NCBI RefSeq assembly: GCF_009711095.1
Contig: NZ_WMJZ01000002.1
Location: 1-64,000 of the forward strand
Reading direction: 5' to 3'
DNA length: 64,000 nt
Source of the DNA: Intestinirhabdus alba
GTDB taxonomy: Bacteria; Pseudomonadota; Gammaproteobacteria; Enterobacterales; Enterobacteriaceae
The first letter of the stretch is position 1, and every line of letters begins with the position of its first letter. The position numbers and the translations under genes are program-made. Below are positions 36,026 through 46,515 of the stretch, in pieces. The notes below the pieces were generated by a model. That model searched no databases and was not told where the DNA came from. It saw only the letters and a program-made list of their open reading frames with translations.

Positions 36026-36745
36026 ATGGCTACCCCACATATTAATGCAGAAATGGGCGATTTTGCCGACGTTGTGCTGATGCCCGGCGATCCGCTGCGC
36101 GCTAAGCATATTGCCGACACCTTCCTCGAAGACGTCCGTGAAGTGAACAACGTACGCGGTATGCTCGGTTTTACCGGCAGCTGGAAAGGGCGCAAAATTT
36201 CCGTGATGGGCCACGGTATGGGCATCCCCTCCTGCTCCATCTATGTGAAAGAGCTGATCACCGATTTCGGGGTGAAGAAAATTATCCGCGTTGGCTCCTG
36301 CGGCGCGGTGCGCGGCGACGTGAAGCTGCGCGACGTGGTGATCGGCATGGGGGCCTGCACCGATTCGAAAGTCAACCGCATCCGCTTTAAGGATCATGAC
36401 TTTGCGGCGATCGCCGACTTTGACATGGTGCGCAATGCGGCGGACGCGGCGAAGGCGCTGGGCATCGACGCGCGCGTGGGCAACCTGTTCTCCGCCGATC
36501 TGTTCTACTCGCCGGACGGCGAAATGTTCGACGTGATGGAAAAATATGGCATTCTCGGCATTGAGATGGAAGCGGCGGGCATTTACGGCGTCGCCGCCGA
36601 GTTTGGCGCGAAAGCGCTGGCTATCTGCACCGTCTCTGACCATCTCCGCACTCACGAGCAGACCACCTCAGCCGAGCGTCAGACCACCTTCAACGACATG
36701 ATCAACATCGCGCTGGAGTCCGTTCTGCTGGGCGACAAAGCGTAA
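36026..36745 (+). CDS. deoD: Purine-nucleoside phosphorylase (DeoD type)
   Basis: Splits purine (deoxy)nucleosides with phosphate to base and (deoxy)ribose 1-phosphate; hexameric cytosolic enzyme. 239 residues as in E. coli. The family signature G-H-G-M-G-I-P-S is near residue 63, the purine contact E-M-E-A-A-G near 180, and the catalytic Asp in T-V-S-D-H near 204. Preceded by AAAGGA. Last gene of the deo operon. Confidence 0.97.
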   Translation: MATPHINAEMGDFADVVLMPGDPLRAKHIADTFLEDVREVNNVRGMLGFTGSWKGRKISVMGHGMGIPSCSIYVKELITDFGVKKIIRVGSCGAVRGDVKLRDVVIGMGACTDSKVNRIRFKDHDFAAIADFDMVRNAADAAKALGIDARVGNLFSADLFYSPDGEMFDVMEKYGILGIEMEAAGIYGVAAEFGAKALAICTVSDHLRTHEQTTSAERQTTFNDMINIALESVLLGDKA

Positions 36746-36773
36746 CGCGCCCGGCGTCGGCCCGTCGCTGCAG

Positions 36774-36830
36774 GGCGCAGGGGCCAACCCGTCGCGGCGG
36801 GTGCCCTGCGCCTTCGCACAGGGCGCTTTT
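36774..36830 (+). terminator. Hairpin cluster between deoD and lplA
   Basis: Nested GC-rich stems (GGCGCAGGG / CCCTGCGCC, and an alternative CCCTG / CAGGG) end in GGGCGC-TTTT. It lies between convergent genes and would end deo transcription. Confidence 0.5.
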
Positions 36831-36860
36831 CCGGTGAATGCCCGCCCGTTACCCCGACGG

Positions 36861-37877
36861 CTACCGCACCGCTTCCGCCATCCACGCCGACAGCGCCTGC
36901 AGCTCTTTATCCTGTTCCGGGAACTCTCTGCGCAGCGTATCGCAGGCCTGCTGCAGGCTGTCCGCCCGGTAGAGAGAACCAGGCAGCCGCTCGGCCAGCG
37001 CCTCCAGCGGTGCCGGATTGAGGCTGTCGGTAAATATCTGCGCGCGGGTAATGCGGCCCTTTTCCACGTCAACGTGCAGCTCCACGCCGCCCCAGCTAAA
37101 CCGTTCGTCCAGCTGGTGCGTAAAGGCGGGGGCCTGGCCGAAGTTCCACTCCCAGCTGCTCTGGCGGGCAAAGGTATCGGCGAAACCGGGCAGATCCGGC
37201 GCTTTATCCGGCGAGATAAGCTCCGCTTCGACGCGCTCGCCGTAGTGGGCAAAAAAGGCCTCGCTGACCGCGTGGCAAATCTGCTCGTGGGTCACGCCCG
37301 GCAGCAGCTCCGTCAGGTTGGTCACCCTGGCGCGCACCGAGGTAATGCCCTTGGCGGCGAGCTTCTTTTTATCGGGATTGAGGTAGTTGGCCAGCCGGCT
37401 GAGATCGGCGTTGAGCAGCAGCGTACCGTGGTGAAAGCCGCGATCGCGGGTTTCTCTATAGGCGGAACCGGAAACTTTGCGATCGCCTTCCGGGGTTTTC
37501 ACCACCAGATCGTTGCGCCCGGACGCTTCGGCGGTCACGCCCAGCGCGTTCAGGGCGTCAAGCACAATTGCCGTGGAGATGGTTTTATCGTACTCCGGCT
37601 TACCCGCCATAAAGGTAAAGCAGGTGTTGCCAAGATCGTGGAATACCGCACCGCCGCCGCTGCTGCGGCGCGCCAGCCGGACGTGATCCTCCTCCATACG
37701 ACGGGTATTGCACTCCTTCCAGGGGTTCTGCGCCCGGCCAATGACCACCGTATCGGCGTTGCGCCAGAGGAACAGCACGCGCTGGGTCGCGGGCATCTGG
37801 CGAAAGATAGTCTCCTCCACCGCCAGATTAAACCAGGGATCGTATGAATCAGAGATCAGCAGACGAAGCGTCGGCAT
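36861..37877 (-). CDS. lplA: Lipoate-protein ligase A
   Basis: Activates free lipoate (or octanoate) with ATP and attaches it to E2 and H proteins. 338 residues (E. coli 337). The lipoate-binding [15 protein letters not shown] is near residue 70 and K-V-S-G-S-A-Y-R near 133; a C-terminal accessory domain follows. It is convergent with deoD and follows ytjB by 28 bases on the same strand. Confidence 0.96.
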   Translation of the reverse strand: MPTLRLLISDSYDPWFNLAVEETIFRQMPATQRVLFLWRNADTVVIGRAQNPWKECNTRRMEEDHVRLARRSSGGGAVFHDLGNTCFTFMAGKPEYDKTISTAIVLDALNALGVTAEASGRNDLVVKTPEGDRKVSGSAYRETRDRGFHHGTLLLNADLSRLANYLNPDKKKLAAKGITSVRARVTNLTELLPGVTHEQICHAVSEAFFAHYGERVEAELISPDKAPDLPGFADTFARQSSWEWNFGQAPAFTHQLDERFSWGGVELHVDVEKGRITRAQIFTDSLNPAPLEALAERLPGSLYRADSLQQACDTLRREFPEQDKELQALSAWMAEAVR

Positions 37878-37905
37878 AACGAATTTCCTTACCTGAATGA
37901 AGGGA

Positions 37906-38550
37906 TTACTCTTTTTTGTCGCTCTCTTCTTCTTCCGGCACCGGGTTGCTGGCGGTGAGCAGGAAGGGGGACTGCTGCCAGCGGGTGCGCTTGCCCTGCA
38001 GCAGGGTGCGGGTCAGCACCACGCCCGTTGCCAGCGACAGCAGCAGCATCAGGCGTAAGATATTGGTGGTATTATCCACCTGTTTCGCCTCGGTGGCGAG
38101 GGTGTGGGTGTCGAGGGTCAGCCGCAGATAGCCCAGCGGGCCGTTTTTCCCCTGGATTGGCTCTACGAGCTGCCGGTTAAAATAGCCGCCCGCCTTTTTA
38201 CCGTCCAGCGCCAGCCTGTCGCGAACCGCCACGCCTTCTCCCGCGCGGGCGATAATGTCACCCCGTTCGTCATAAACCCCGGCGTCGAGGATCCGGCTGC
38301 TGGCGGTCAGCGCATTGAGTACCGCCGCGATACGCTTCTCGTCCGGTGATTCGGTGCGCATCAGCGGCGCGACGTTCAGCGCCACCTGCCGCGCCAGGGT
38401 GCGGGCCAGTTCTTCCAGCTGCGGATTGCGCTGGCGCTGGTGGTTCTGGCTGAACCAGGAGGCACCCTGCATCAGCGCCACCAGCAGGGCGAGACAGAAC
38501 AGTACAATCACTGCACGATGAAGCCGAAATTTCAGTTTTGCGCGAGCCAT
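37906..38550 (-). CDS. ytjB: Membrane protein YtjB (Smp)
   Basis: 214 residues. One N-terminal membrane helix (about 15-32), a periplasmic region of about 120 residues with [12 protein letters not shown], and a second membrane helix near residue 170, followed by a short acidic cytoplasmic tail ending E-E-E-S-D-K-K-E. Formerly Smp, divergent from serB as in E. coli. The function is unknown. Confidence 0.92.
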   Translation of the reverse strand: MARAKLKFRLHRAVIVLFCLALLVALMQGASWFSQNHQRQRNPQLEELARTLARQVALNVAPLMRTESPDEKRIAAVLNALTASSRILDAGVYDERGDIIARAGEGVAVRDRLALDGKKAGGYFNRQLVEPIQGKNGPLGYLRLTLDTHTLATEAKQVDNTTNILRLMLLLSLATGVVLTRTLLQGKRTRWQQSPFLLTASNPVPEEEESDKKE

Positions 38551-38666
38551 ATTCCACCTGCTGAAAATTTGAGGCTTAATGTTGCCAGAAGCGCTGATTA
38601 CAGGGTAGCCTCATGCGTTATTTTCCCCTGGATGATTCCCGGCCTGAACGATTTACAGGAGCTTTA

Positions 38667-39635
38667 ATGCCTAACATTACCTGGTGCGATTTGCCTGAAG
38701 ATGTCTCTTTATGGCCAGGTTTGCCCCTTTCCTTAAGCGGCGACGAGGTGATGCCGCTCGACTATCACGCCGGGCGCAGCGGCTGGCTGCTGTATGGGCG
38801 CGGGCTGGATAAACAGCGCCTCACCCGCTATCAGCGCAAGCTGGGGGCGGCAATGGTGATCGTCGCGGCCTGGTGCGTTGAAGATTATCAGGTGATCCGC
38901 CTGGCCGGCTCCCTGACGCCGCGGGCGACCCGGCTGGCCCATGAGGCCCGGCTGGACGTCGCGCCGCTGGGCAAAATTCCCCATCTGCGCGCGCCGGGCC
39001 TGCTGGTGATGGATATGGATTCAACGGCCATTCAGATCGAGTGTATTGATGAGATCGCCAGGCTGGCGGGCGTCGGCGAGCAGGTGGCGGAAGTGACCGA
39101 ACGCGCAATGCGCGGAGAACTTGATTTTACCGCCAGCCTGCGCAGCCGCGTGGCGACGCTGGAGGGGGCCGACGCGGCGATTCTGCATCAGGTGCGCGAA
39201 AGCCTGCCGCTGTCGCCGGGGCTGACTCAACTGGTGCTGAAGCTCGAAACTCTGGGCTGGAAGGTGGCCATCGCCTCCGGTGGCTTCACCTTTTTCGCCG
39301 ACTATCTGCGTGAAAAGCTGCGGCTGACGGCGGCGGTCGCCAACGGGCTGGAGGTGGTGAACGGCAGGTTTACCGGGCGCGTCACGGGCGACATTGTTGA
39401 CGCCCGCTATAAGGCCACTACCCTGACCCGCCTGGCGCAGGAGTATGCGATCCCGCTGGCGCAGACGGTGGCCGTCGGCGACGGTGCCAACGATCTGCCG
39501 ATGATTAAAGCGGCGGGGCTGGGCATCGCCTGGCACGCCAAGCCGAAGGTGAACGAAAAGGCGGAGGTCACCATCCGTCATGCCGATCTGATGGGGGTGT
39601 TCTGCATTCTCTCCGGCAGTATGAACCAGAAATAA
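38667..39635 (+). CDS. serB: Phosphoserine phosphatase
   Basis: Final step of serine synthesis. 322 residues as in E. coli. A regulatory N-terminal portion precedes the HAD domain: nucleophile motif D-M-D-S-T near residue 115, motif II S-G-G-F-T, motif III lysine in K-A-T-T-L and motif IV G-D-G-A-N-D-L-P. AGGAGCTTTA precedes the ATG; an upstream in-frame start 18 codons earlier is rejected. First of serB-radA-nadR, divergent from ytjB. Confidence 0.97.
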   Translation: MPNITWCDLPEDVSLWPGLPLSLSGDEVMPLDYHAGRSGWLLYGRGLDKQRLTRYQRKLGAAMVIVAAWCVEDYQVIRLAGSLTPRATRLAHEARLDVAPLGKIPHLRAPGLLVMDMDSTAIQIECIDEIARLAGVGEQVAEVTERAMRGELDFTASLRSRVATLEGADAAILHQVRESLPLSPGLTQLVLKLETLGWKVAIASGGFTFFADYLREKLRLTAAVANGLEVVNGRFTGRVTGDIVDARYKATTLTRLAQEYAIPLAQTVAVGDGANDLPMIKAAGLGIAWHAKPKVNEKAEVTIRHADLMGVFCILSGSMNQK

Positions 39636-39646
39636 AGAGGTAAACC

Positions 39647-41029
39647 GTGGCAAAAGCTCCTAAACGCGCCTTTGTGTGTAATGAATGCGGGGCCGATTAT
39701 CCTCGCTGGCAGGGGCAGTGCAGCGCCTGTCACGCCTGGAATACCATCACCGAGGTGCGGCTGGCCGCCTCGCCCGCGGCGGCGCGCAACGAGCGGCTTT
39801 CCGGTTACGCGGGCAGCGCCGGGGTGTCAAGGGTGCAGAAGCTCTCGGAGATAAGCCTTGAGGCGCTGCCGCGGTTTTCTACCGGCTTTAAGGAGTTCGA
39901 TCGCGTGCTGGGCGGCGGCGTGGTGCCGGGCAGCGCGATTCTTATCGGCGGAAACCCGGGGGCGGGGAAATCCACCCTGCTGCTGCAGACCCTGTGCCGG
40001 CTCGCCGGGCAGATGAAAACCCTCTACGTGACCGGCGAAGAGTCGCTGCAGCAGGTGGCGATGCGCGCCCACCGGCTGGGTCTGCCGACCGCCGGTCTTA
40101 ATATGCTGTCGGAAACCAGCATTGAGCAGATCTGCCTGATCGCTGAAGAGGAGCAGCCGAAGCTGATGGTGATTGACTCCATCCAGGTGATGCATATGGC
40201 CGATATTCAGTCGTCGCCGGGCAGCGTGGCGCAGGTGCGTGAAACCGCCGCTTATCTGACCCGCTTTGCCAAAACCCGCGGGGTGGCGATCGTGATGGTC
40301 GGCCACGTGACCAAAGACGGCTCGCTGGCCGGGCCGAAGGTGCTGGAGCACTGCATCGACTGTTCGGTGCTGCTCGACGGCGACGCCGACTCCCGCTTCC
40401 GCACCCTGCGCAGCCATAAAAACCGCTTCGGCGCGGTGAACGAGCTGGGGGTGTTCGCCATGACCGAGCAGGGGCTGCGCGAGGTGAGCAATCCTTCCGC
40501 TATTTTCCTGAGCCGCGGCGACGAAATTACCTCCGGCAGCTCGGTGATGGTGGTCTGGGAGGGAACGCGGCCGCTGCTGGTGGAGATTCAGGCGCTGGTC
40601 GATCACTCGATGATGGCGAACCCCAGGCGCGTGGCGGTGGGGCTGGAGCAAAACCGGCTGGCGATTCTGTTGGCGGTGCTGCATCGCCACGGCGGCCTGC
40701 AGATGGCCGATCAGGACGTGTTCGTCAACGTGGTGGGCGGCGTGAAGGTTACCGAGACCAGCGCCGATCTCGCCCTGCTGCTGGCGATGGTCTCCAGCCT
40801 GCGCGACCGGCCGCTGCCTCAGGATCTGGTGGTGTTTGGCGAGGTGGGGCTGGCGGGGGAGATCCGCCCGGTGCCCAGCGGCCAGGAGCGGATAGCCGAA
40901 GCGGCGAAGCACGGCTTCCGCCGCGCCATCGTCCCCGTTGCCAACGTGCCGAAAAAGCCGCCGGAAGGTATGCAGATTTTCGGCGTGAAGAAACTCGCCG
41001 ATGCGCTCGGCGTTTTTGACGATTTGTAA
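39647..41029 (+). CDS. radA: DNA repair protein RadA (Sms)
   Basis: RecA-like ATPase that promotes branch migration in recombination. 460 residues as in E. coli. N-terminal C4 zinc finger (C-N-E-C and C-S-A-C), Walker A G-G-N-P-G-A-G-K-S-T near residue 95, the RadA-specific K-N-R-F-G motif near 258, and a C-terminal Lon-like domain. It begins 11 bases after serB, behind AGAGGTAA. Confidence 0.97.
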   Translation: MAKAPKRAFVCNECGADYPRWQGQCSACHAWNTITEVRLAASPAAARNERLSGYAGSAGVSRVQKLSEISLEALPRFSTGFKEFDRVLGGGVVPGSAILIGGNPGAGKSTLLLQTLCRLAGQMKTLYVTGEESLQQVAMRAHRLGLPTAGLNMLSETSIEQICLIAEEEQPKLMVIDSIQVMHMADIQSSPGSVAQVRETAAYLTRFAKTRGVAIVMVGHVTKDGSLAGPKVLEHCIDCSVLLDGDADSRFRTLRSHKNRFGAVNELGVFAMTEQGLREVSNPSAIFLSRGDEITSGSSVMVVWEGTRPLLVEIQALVDHSMMANPRRVAVGLEQNRLAILLAVLHRHGGLQMADQDVFVNVVGGVKVTETSADLALLLAMVSSLRDRPLPQDLVVFGEVGLAGEIRPVPSGQERIAEAAKHGFRRAIVPVANVPKKPPEGMQIFGVKKLADALGVFDDL

Positions 41030-41111
41030 TGAGATATCCGCAGCGGCGGCGGGGCAGAACGCTCGCCGCCGCGGGAGACTTTCTTTCGCTTCAGTAAAGC
41101 AGGAGACGCTT

Positions 41112-42341
41112 GTGTCCTTTGACTACCTAAAAACCGCCATTAAACAAAAGGGGTGTACGCTGCAGCAGGTGGCGGACGCCAGCGGCATGACCAAGGGCTA
41201 TTTAAGCCAGCTACTGAACGCCAAGATCAAAAGCCCCAGCGCGCAAAAGCTGGAGGCGCTACACCGCTTTCTGGGGCTGGAATTTCCCCGCCAGCGGAAG
41301 AGTATCAGCGTGGTGTTCGGTAAGTTTTATCCGCTGCACACCGGCCACATCTACCTGATCCAGCGCGCCTGTAGCCAGGTGGACGAGCTGCACATCATCA
41401 TGGGCTATGACGACGTTCGCGACCGCGCGCTGTTCGAAGAGAGCGCGATGTCCCAGCAGCCCACGGTCCCCGACCGGCTGCGCTGGCTGCTGCAGACCTT
41501 TAAGTATCAAAAAAATATCCGCATTCACGCCTTTAACGAAGAGGGCATGGAGCCTTATCCGCACGGCTGGGACGTCTGGAGCCGCGGTATTAAAACCTTT
41601 ATGGAAGAGAAGGGGATACAGCCTGACTGGATCTATACCTCGGAGGCGTCCGATGCCCCGCGGTACCTGCAGCACCTTGGTATTGAGACGGTGCTGATCG
41701 ATCCGCAGCGGACCTTTATGAGCATCAGCGGCGCGCAGATCCGCGCCAATCCGTTCCGCTACTGGGAGTATATTCCCACCGAGGTGAAGCCCTTCTTCGT
41801 GCGCACCGTGGCGGTGCTGGGCGGTGAATCGAGCGGTAAATCGACGCTGGTCAACAAGCTCGCCAACATCTTCAATACCACCAGTGCGTGGGAGTACGGG
41901 CGCGACTACGTCTTTTCGCACCTCGGCGGCGATGAGATGGCGCTGCAGTATTCCGACTATGACAAAATCGCCCTCGGCCACGCCCAGTACATTGATTTTG
42001 CGGTGAAGTACGCCAATAAGGTGGCCTTTATCGATACCGACTTTGTCACCACCCAGGCGTTCTGCAAAAAGTACGAAGGGCGCGAGCACCCCTTCGTGCA
42101 GGCGCTAATCGACGAGTACCGCTTCGACCTGGTGATTCTGCTGGAAAACAACACCCCGTGGGTGGCCGACGGCCTGCGCAGCCTGGGCAGTTCGGTGGAT
42201 CGGAAAGCGTTTCAGTCCCTGCTGGTGCAGATGCTGCGCGAAAATAACATCAATTTTGTGCACGTGGAGGAGGCGGACTACGACGGCCGCTTTCTGCGCT
42301 GCGTGGAGCTGGTGAAAGAGATGATGGGCGAGCAGGGCTGA
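41112..42341 (+). CDS. nadR: Trifunctional NAD regulator/kinase NadR
   Basis: Repressor of NAD synthesis genes, NMN adenylyltransferase and ribosylnicotinamide kinase. 409 residues. An XRE-type helix-turn-helix (C-T-L-Q-Q-V-A-D-A-S-G-M-T-K-G-Y-L-S) lies at about 15-32, the nucleotidyltransferase motif G-K-F-Y-P-L-H-T-G-H near 70, and the kinase P-loop G-G-E-S-S-G-K-S-T near 235. The start is taken as GTG (V-S-F-D-Y) with AGGAG seven bases upstream; an ATG far upstream inside radA is rejected. Convergent with ettA. Confidence 0.95.
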   Translation: MSFDYLKTAIKQKGCTLQQVADASGMTKGYLSQLLNAKIKSPSAQKLEALHRFLGLEFPRQRKSISVVFGKFYPLHTGHIYLIQRACSQVDELHIIMGYDDVRDRALFEESAMSQQPTVPDRLRWLLQTFKYQKNIRIHAFNEEGMEPYPHGWDVWSRGIKTFMEEKGIQPDWIYTSEASDAPRYLQHLGIETVLIDPQRTFMSISGAQIRANPFRYWEYIPTEVKPFFVRTVAVLGGESSGKSTLVNKLANIFNTTSAWEYGRDYVFSHLGGDEMALQYSDYDKIALGHAQYIDFAVKYANKVAFIDTDFVTTQAFCKKYEGREHPFVQALIDEYRFDLVILLENNTPWVADGLRSLGSSVDRKAFQSLLVQMLRENNINFVHVEEADYDGRFLRCVELVKEMMGEQG

Positions 42342-42367
42342 GCGCCGCCGCCCGCGGAGCGAATAAT

Positions 42368-42388
42368 GGCCGGACGGGACGTCCGGCC
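42368..42388. terminator. Hairpin between nadR and ettA
   Basis: An eight-base perfect stem GGCCGGAC / GTCCGGCC with a five-base loop between convergent genes. There is no T-run, so it may be a 3' border or protein-bound palindrome. Confidence 0.4.
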
Positions 42389-42397
42389 TGCCGCAGA

Positions 42398-44065
42398 TTA
42401 GCGGGCGATCCGCTTGTACTTAATGCGCTTCGGCTCCAGCGCGTCTGCGCCAAGGGTGCGCTTCTTATACTCTTCGTACTCGGTAAAGTTACCTTCGAAG
42501 AACTCCACCTTGCCCTCGTCCTGATAGTCCAGAATGTGGGTGGCGATGCGGTCAAGGAACCAGCGGTCGTGTGAAATCACCATCGCGCAGCCCGGGAACT
42601 CCAGCAGGGCGTTTTCCAGGGCGCGCAGGGTTTCGATATCCAGGTCGTTGGTCGGTTCATCGAGCAGCAGCATGTTGCCGCCCACCTGCAGCAGCTTCGC
42701 CAGGTGCAGACGGCCGCGTTCACCGCCGGAGAGTTCACCGACGCGCTTGCCCTGATCGACGCCTTTGAAGTTAAAGCGGCCGACGTAGGCGCGGCTGGGC
42801 ATCTCGGTGTTGCCGATCTTCATGATATCCAGCCCGCCGGAAACCTCTTCCCAGACGGTTTTACTATTATCCATGCTGTCGCGGAACTGATCGACCGACG
42901 CCAGCCTGACGGTTTCGCCCAGCGTGATGGTGCCGCTGTCCGGCTGCTCCTGGCCAGACATCATGCGGAACAGGGTCGATTTACCCGCGCCGTTCGGGCC
43001 GATGATGCCGACGATGGCCCCCTTCGGTACCGAGAAACTGAGATCGTCGATCAGCACGCGATCGCCGTAGGATTTCCGCAGATTGCTCACCTCAACAACC
43101 TTGTCGCCCAGCCGCGGTCCCGGTGGAATAAACAGCTCGTTGGTTTCATTACGCTTCTGATATTCGGTGCTGTTCAGCTCCTCAAAGCGCGCCAGACGGG
43201 CCTTGCCCTTCGACTGACGGCCCTTCGCGCCCTGGCGCACCCACTCCAGCTCCTTCTCGATGGATTTACGGCGGGCGGCCTCCTGAGACGCCTCCTGGGC
43301 CAGGCGCTGATCCTTCTGCTCCAGCCAGGAGGAGTAGTTCCCCTCCCACGGAATGCCTTCGCCGCGATCCAGCTCAAGGATCCAGCCGGCAACGTTGTCG
43401 AGGAAGTAGCGGTCGTGGGTGATCGCCACGACGGTGCCCTCGAAGTCGTGCAGGAACCGTTCCAGCCAGGCCACGGATTCGGCGTCCAGGTGGTTGGTTG
43501 GCTCATCGAGCAGCAGCATGTCCGGCTTCTCCAGCAGCAGACGGCACAGCGCCACGCGGCGGCGCTCGCCCCCGGAGAGGTTGGCGACCTTTGCCTCCCA
43601 GTCCGGCAGACGCAGGGCGTCGGCGGCGCGCTCCAGCTGAACGTTGAGGTTATGTCCGTCGTGGGCCTGGATAATCTCTTCCAGCTTGCCCTGCTCGGCG
43701 GCCAGCTTGTCGAAATCGGCGTCCGGTTCGGCGTACAGCGCGTAGACCTCGTCCAGACGCTTCAGCGCGCCGACTACCTCGGCCACCGCCTCTTCAATGG
43801 ATTCGCGAACGGTATGCTCAGGGTTCAGCTGCGGCTCCTGCGGCAGGTAGCCAATCCGGATACCCGGCTGCGGGCGCGCTTCGCCCTCGATGTCTTTATC
43901 GATCCCGGCCATGATGCGCAGCAGAGTCGATTTACCGGCTCCGTTAAGGCCCAGCACGCCGATTTTGGCACCGGGGAAGAAGCTCAGAGAGATGTTTTTA
44001 AGAATATGACGTTTCGGCGGAACCACTTTGCCGACACGATGCATGGTATAAACGAATTGGGCCAC
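42398..44065 (-). CDS. ettA: Energy-dependent translational throttle protein EttA (ABC-F)
   Basis: Ribosome-associated ATPase that gates the first elongation step according to the ATP/ADP ratio. 555 residues as in E. coli. Two ABC modules, each with G-x-N-G-A-G-K-S-T, an L-S-G-G-E-R-x-R signature and L-L-L-D-E-P-T-N, are joined by a charged coiled-coil linker (about 240-320). There are no membrane segments. It starts at GTG, as I recall for E. coli. Confidence 0.97.
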   Translation of the reverse strand: MAQFVYTMHRVGKVVPPKRHILKNISLSFFPGAKIGVLGLNGAGKSTLLRIMAGIDKDIEGEARPQPGIRIGYLPQEPQLNPEHTVRESIEEAVAEVVGALKRLDEVYALYAEPDADFDKLAAEQGKLEEIIQAHDGHNLNVQLERAADALRLPDWEAKVANLSGGERRRVALCRLLLEKPDMLLLDEPTNHLDAESVAWLERFLHDFEGTVVAITHDRYFLDNVAGWILELDRGEGIPWEGNYSSWLEQKDQRLAQEASQEAARRKSIEKELEWVRQGAKGRQSKGKARLARFEELNSTEYQKRNETNELFIPPGPRLGDKVVEVSNLRKSYGDRVLIDDLSFSVPKGAIVGIIGPNGAGKSTLFRMMSGQEQPDSGTITLGETVRLASVDQFRDSMDNSKTVWEEVSGGLDIMKIGNTEMPSRAYVGRFNFKGVDQGKRVGELSGGERGRLHLAKLLQVGGNMLLLDEPTNDLDIETLRALENALLEFPGCAMVISHDRWFLDRIATHILDYQDEGKVEFFEGNFTEYEEYKKRTLGADALEPKRIKYKRIAR

Positions 44066-44212
44066 GTTGGACTTCGCCTCAGTTTTTATCCCGTCATACT
44101 TCAGGCCGCAGATGCGCTGGCCGCGCGGTTATCGCCGCGCCGCGTTCAACCGGCCAAACGCCGGCGGTGTTCCGGACCTGCACTCTGAATGATTCAGGGT
44201 TTATTAATAAAT
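44066..44212. other. ettA upstream region
   Basis: About 150 bases between the ettA start and the inverted-ended repeat copy D. It must hold the ettA promoter on the minus strand. No other gene is seen; 44182-44212 is AT-rich at the repeat border. Confidence 0.4.
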
Positions 44213-44379
44213 AGGCTGTGTCCCTTAACCGGGCGTGGCGACGACGCCGGGCGGGAAAGGCACGTCAAGGACGCGGGAGAGCGTGAGCCTCCTTCAGGCC
44301 CGCGGTGGTACGGCCCGCGCTTTGTTCCGGAGCGGAAGGGGGCAAGGCGATCCTGGCGACCGGTTAAGGGACACAGCCT
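44213..44379. repeat. Small inverted-ended interspersed element, copy D (167 bp)
   Basis: A perfect 19-bp inverted repeat (AGGCTGTGTCCCTTAACCG at 44213-44231, its complement at 44361-44379) bounds GC-rich non-coding sequence. Ends match copies A, B and C with a G-to-T change in CCCGTAACC / CCCTTAACC. The interior differs from copy A, so only the ends and adjacent bases are shared. It is placed between the divergent ettA and slt. Confidence 0.75.
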
Positions 44380-44554
44380 GGTTTGCAAAGGCGAAGTGTA
44401 GCCTTTTTCTTTGCCCAAGCCCAGCCGACAGATTTCATTGTCCGTAAAAGTAAAAAAGCGCTCGCAACGTGGCGTAATTGCGGATGTCTGGTTAGCATAA
44501 CTTCATTCTGCGGCACGATGCTGCACTGACGTAATATGACAAGAGGAAGAGCGT

Positions 44555-46492
44555 GTGGACAGAGTCAACCCATTTAGCTGGCGTCTTCTCACCGTCGGCG
44601 CGTGCCTGCTGGTGACAGGCCAGGCGGCGCAGGCCGACTCACTGGATGAACAGCGTAGCCGCTACGCGCAGATAAAGCAGGCCTGGGACAGCCGGCAGAT
44701 GGATGTGGTTGAGCAGATGATGCCGGGCCTGAAAGCGTATCCGCTGTACCCCTACCTGGAGTATCGGCGGATCGTTGACGATCTAAAAAACCAGCCCGCC
44801 GTGGCCGTCAGCCAGTTTGTGCGCGCCAATCCGACGCTGCCGCCTGCCCGTACGCTGCAGTCGCGTTTTGTCAACGAGCTGGCGCGTCGCGAAGACTGGC
44901 GCGGGCTGCTGGCCTTTAGCCCGGACGAACCCGCCGCCACCGAGGCGCAGTGTAACTACTACTATGCGAAGTGGAGTACCGGGCAGGCGGATGAGGCCTG
45001 GGCTGGCGCTAAAACGCTCTGGCTGACCGGTAAAAGCCAGCCAGACGCCTGTAACCGCTTGTTCAGCGCCTGGCGCGACTCCGGCACTCAGGATCCGCTG
45101 GCGTATCTGGAGCGCATCCGCCTGGCGATGAAGGCGGGCAATACCAGGCTGGTGAAGCTGCTGGCCGGGCAGATGCCCCCGGAGTACCAGACCATCGCCG
45201 CGGCGATCGTCGATCTGGCGGATAATCCCGACAGCGTGCTGGCCTTCGCCCAGGCCACCGGCGCGACCGACTTTACCCGACAGATGGCGACGGAGGCCTT
45301 TGCCAGCGTGGCGCGCCAGGATGTCGAAAACGCCCGCCTGATGATTCCGGCGCTGGCGCAGGCGCAGCAGCTTAACGAGGAGCAGGTTCAGGCGCTGCGC
45401 GATATTGTCGCCTGGCGGCTGATGGGTAAGAGCGTCACCGAAGAACAGGCGAAATGGCGTGACGGGGCCATTATGCGCTCGCACTCCACCGCGCTGCTGG
45501 AGCGGCGGGTGCGAAAGGCGCTGGGGGAGGGCGATCGTCGCGGTCTGAACACCTGGCTGGCGCGCCTGCCGATGGAGGCAAAGGAAAAAGACGAATGGCG
45601 CTACTGGCAGGCGGATCTGCTGCTGGAGCGCGGGCGCGAAGCCGAGGCGAAAGAGATTCTCCATGCGCTGATGCAGGAGCGCGGCTTCTATCCGATGATC
45701 GCCGCCCAGCGGCTGGGCGAAGAGTATGTACTGAAAATCGACAGGGCACCCGCCAGCGTCGACGCGGCGCTGACTCAGGGGGCGGAAATGGCCCGGGTCC
45801 GGGAGCTGATGTACTGGAATATGGATAACACCGCGCGCAGCGAGTGGGCGAATCTGGTATCCAGCCGCACGCGGGCCGAACAGGCGCAGCTGGCGCGCTA
45901 TGCCTTTGATAACCGCTGGTGGGATTTGAGCGTCCAGGCGACCATCGTCGGCAGGCTGTGGGATCATCTGGAAGAGCGCTTCCCGCTGGCTTACCAGGAG
46001 CTGTTCGACCGCTACACCAGCGGAAAAGCGATCCGCAAGAGCTACGCGATGGCGATCTCGCGTCAGGAGAGCGCCTGGAATCCGAAGGTGCGCTCGCCGG
46101 TGGGGGCCAGCGGCCTGATGCAGGTGATGCCCGCCACCGCCGCTCAGACGGTGAAAATGTTCTCGATTCCGGGCTACAGCGGGGCCGGGCAACTGCTGGA
46201 CCCGGAGATGAATATCAATATCGGCACCAGCTACTTACAGCTCGTCTACCAGCAGTTTGACAATAATCGTATCCTCGCTTCAGCGGCCTACAACGCCGGA
46301 CCTGGGCGGGTGCGCACGTGGCTTGGCAACAGCGCCGGGCGCATTGATGCCGCCGCCTTCGTTGAGAGCATCCCTTTCAGCGAAACCCGTGGCTATGTGA
46401 AAAACGTGCTGGCTTACGACGCTTACTACCGCCACTTTATGGGGCAAAAGGAGGCGTTGCTGAGCGATGAAGAATGGCAGCGCCGTTACTGA
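44555..46492 (+). CDS. slt: Soluble lytic murein transglycosylase Slt70
   Basis: Periplasmic exo-lytic transglycosylase that forms anhydromuropeptides. 645 residues as in E. coli. Signal peptide to about residue 27 (A-Q-A-D). A long alpha-superhelical U and L region follows. The C-terminal lysozyme-like domain has the catalytic Glu in I-S-R-Q-E-S-A-W and G-A-S-G-L-M-Q-V-M-P-A-T-A. It starts at GTG behind AGAGGA; an overlapping GTG two bases earlier is out of frame. Confidence 0.97.
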   Translation: MDRVNPFSWRLLTVGACLLVTGQAAQADSLDEQRSRYAQIKQAWDSRQMDVVEQMMPGLKAYPLYPYLEYRRIVDDLKNQPAVAVSQFVRANPTLPPARTLQSRFVNELARREDWRGLLAFSPDEPAATEAQCNYYYAKWSTGQADEAWAGAKTLWLTGKSQPDACNRLFSAWRDSGTQDPLAYLERIRLAMKAGNTRLVKLLAGQMPPEYQTIAAAIVDLADNPDSVLAFAQATGATDFTRQMATEAFASVARQDVENARLMIPALAQAQQLNEEQVQALRDIVAWRLMGKSVTEEQAKWRDGAIMRSHSTALLERRVRKALGEGDRRGLNTWLARLPMEAKEKDEWRYWQADLLLERGREAEAKEILHALMQERGFYPMIAAQRLGEEYVLKIDRAPASVDAALTQGAEMARVRELMYWNMDNTARSEWANLVSSRTRAEQAQLARYAFDNRWWDLSVQATIVGRLWDHLEERFPLAYQELFDRYTSGKAIRKSYAMAISRQESAWNPKVRSPVGASGLMQVMPATAAQTVKMFSIPGYSGAGQLLDPEMNINIGTSYLQLVYQQFDNNRILASAAYNAGPGRVRTWLGNSAGRIDAAAFVESIPFSETRGYVKNVLAYDAYYRHFMGQKEALLSDEEWQRRY

Positions 46493-46515
46493 TCGGATCG
46501 AGTATGTTATGCTAT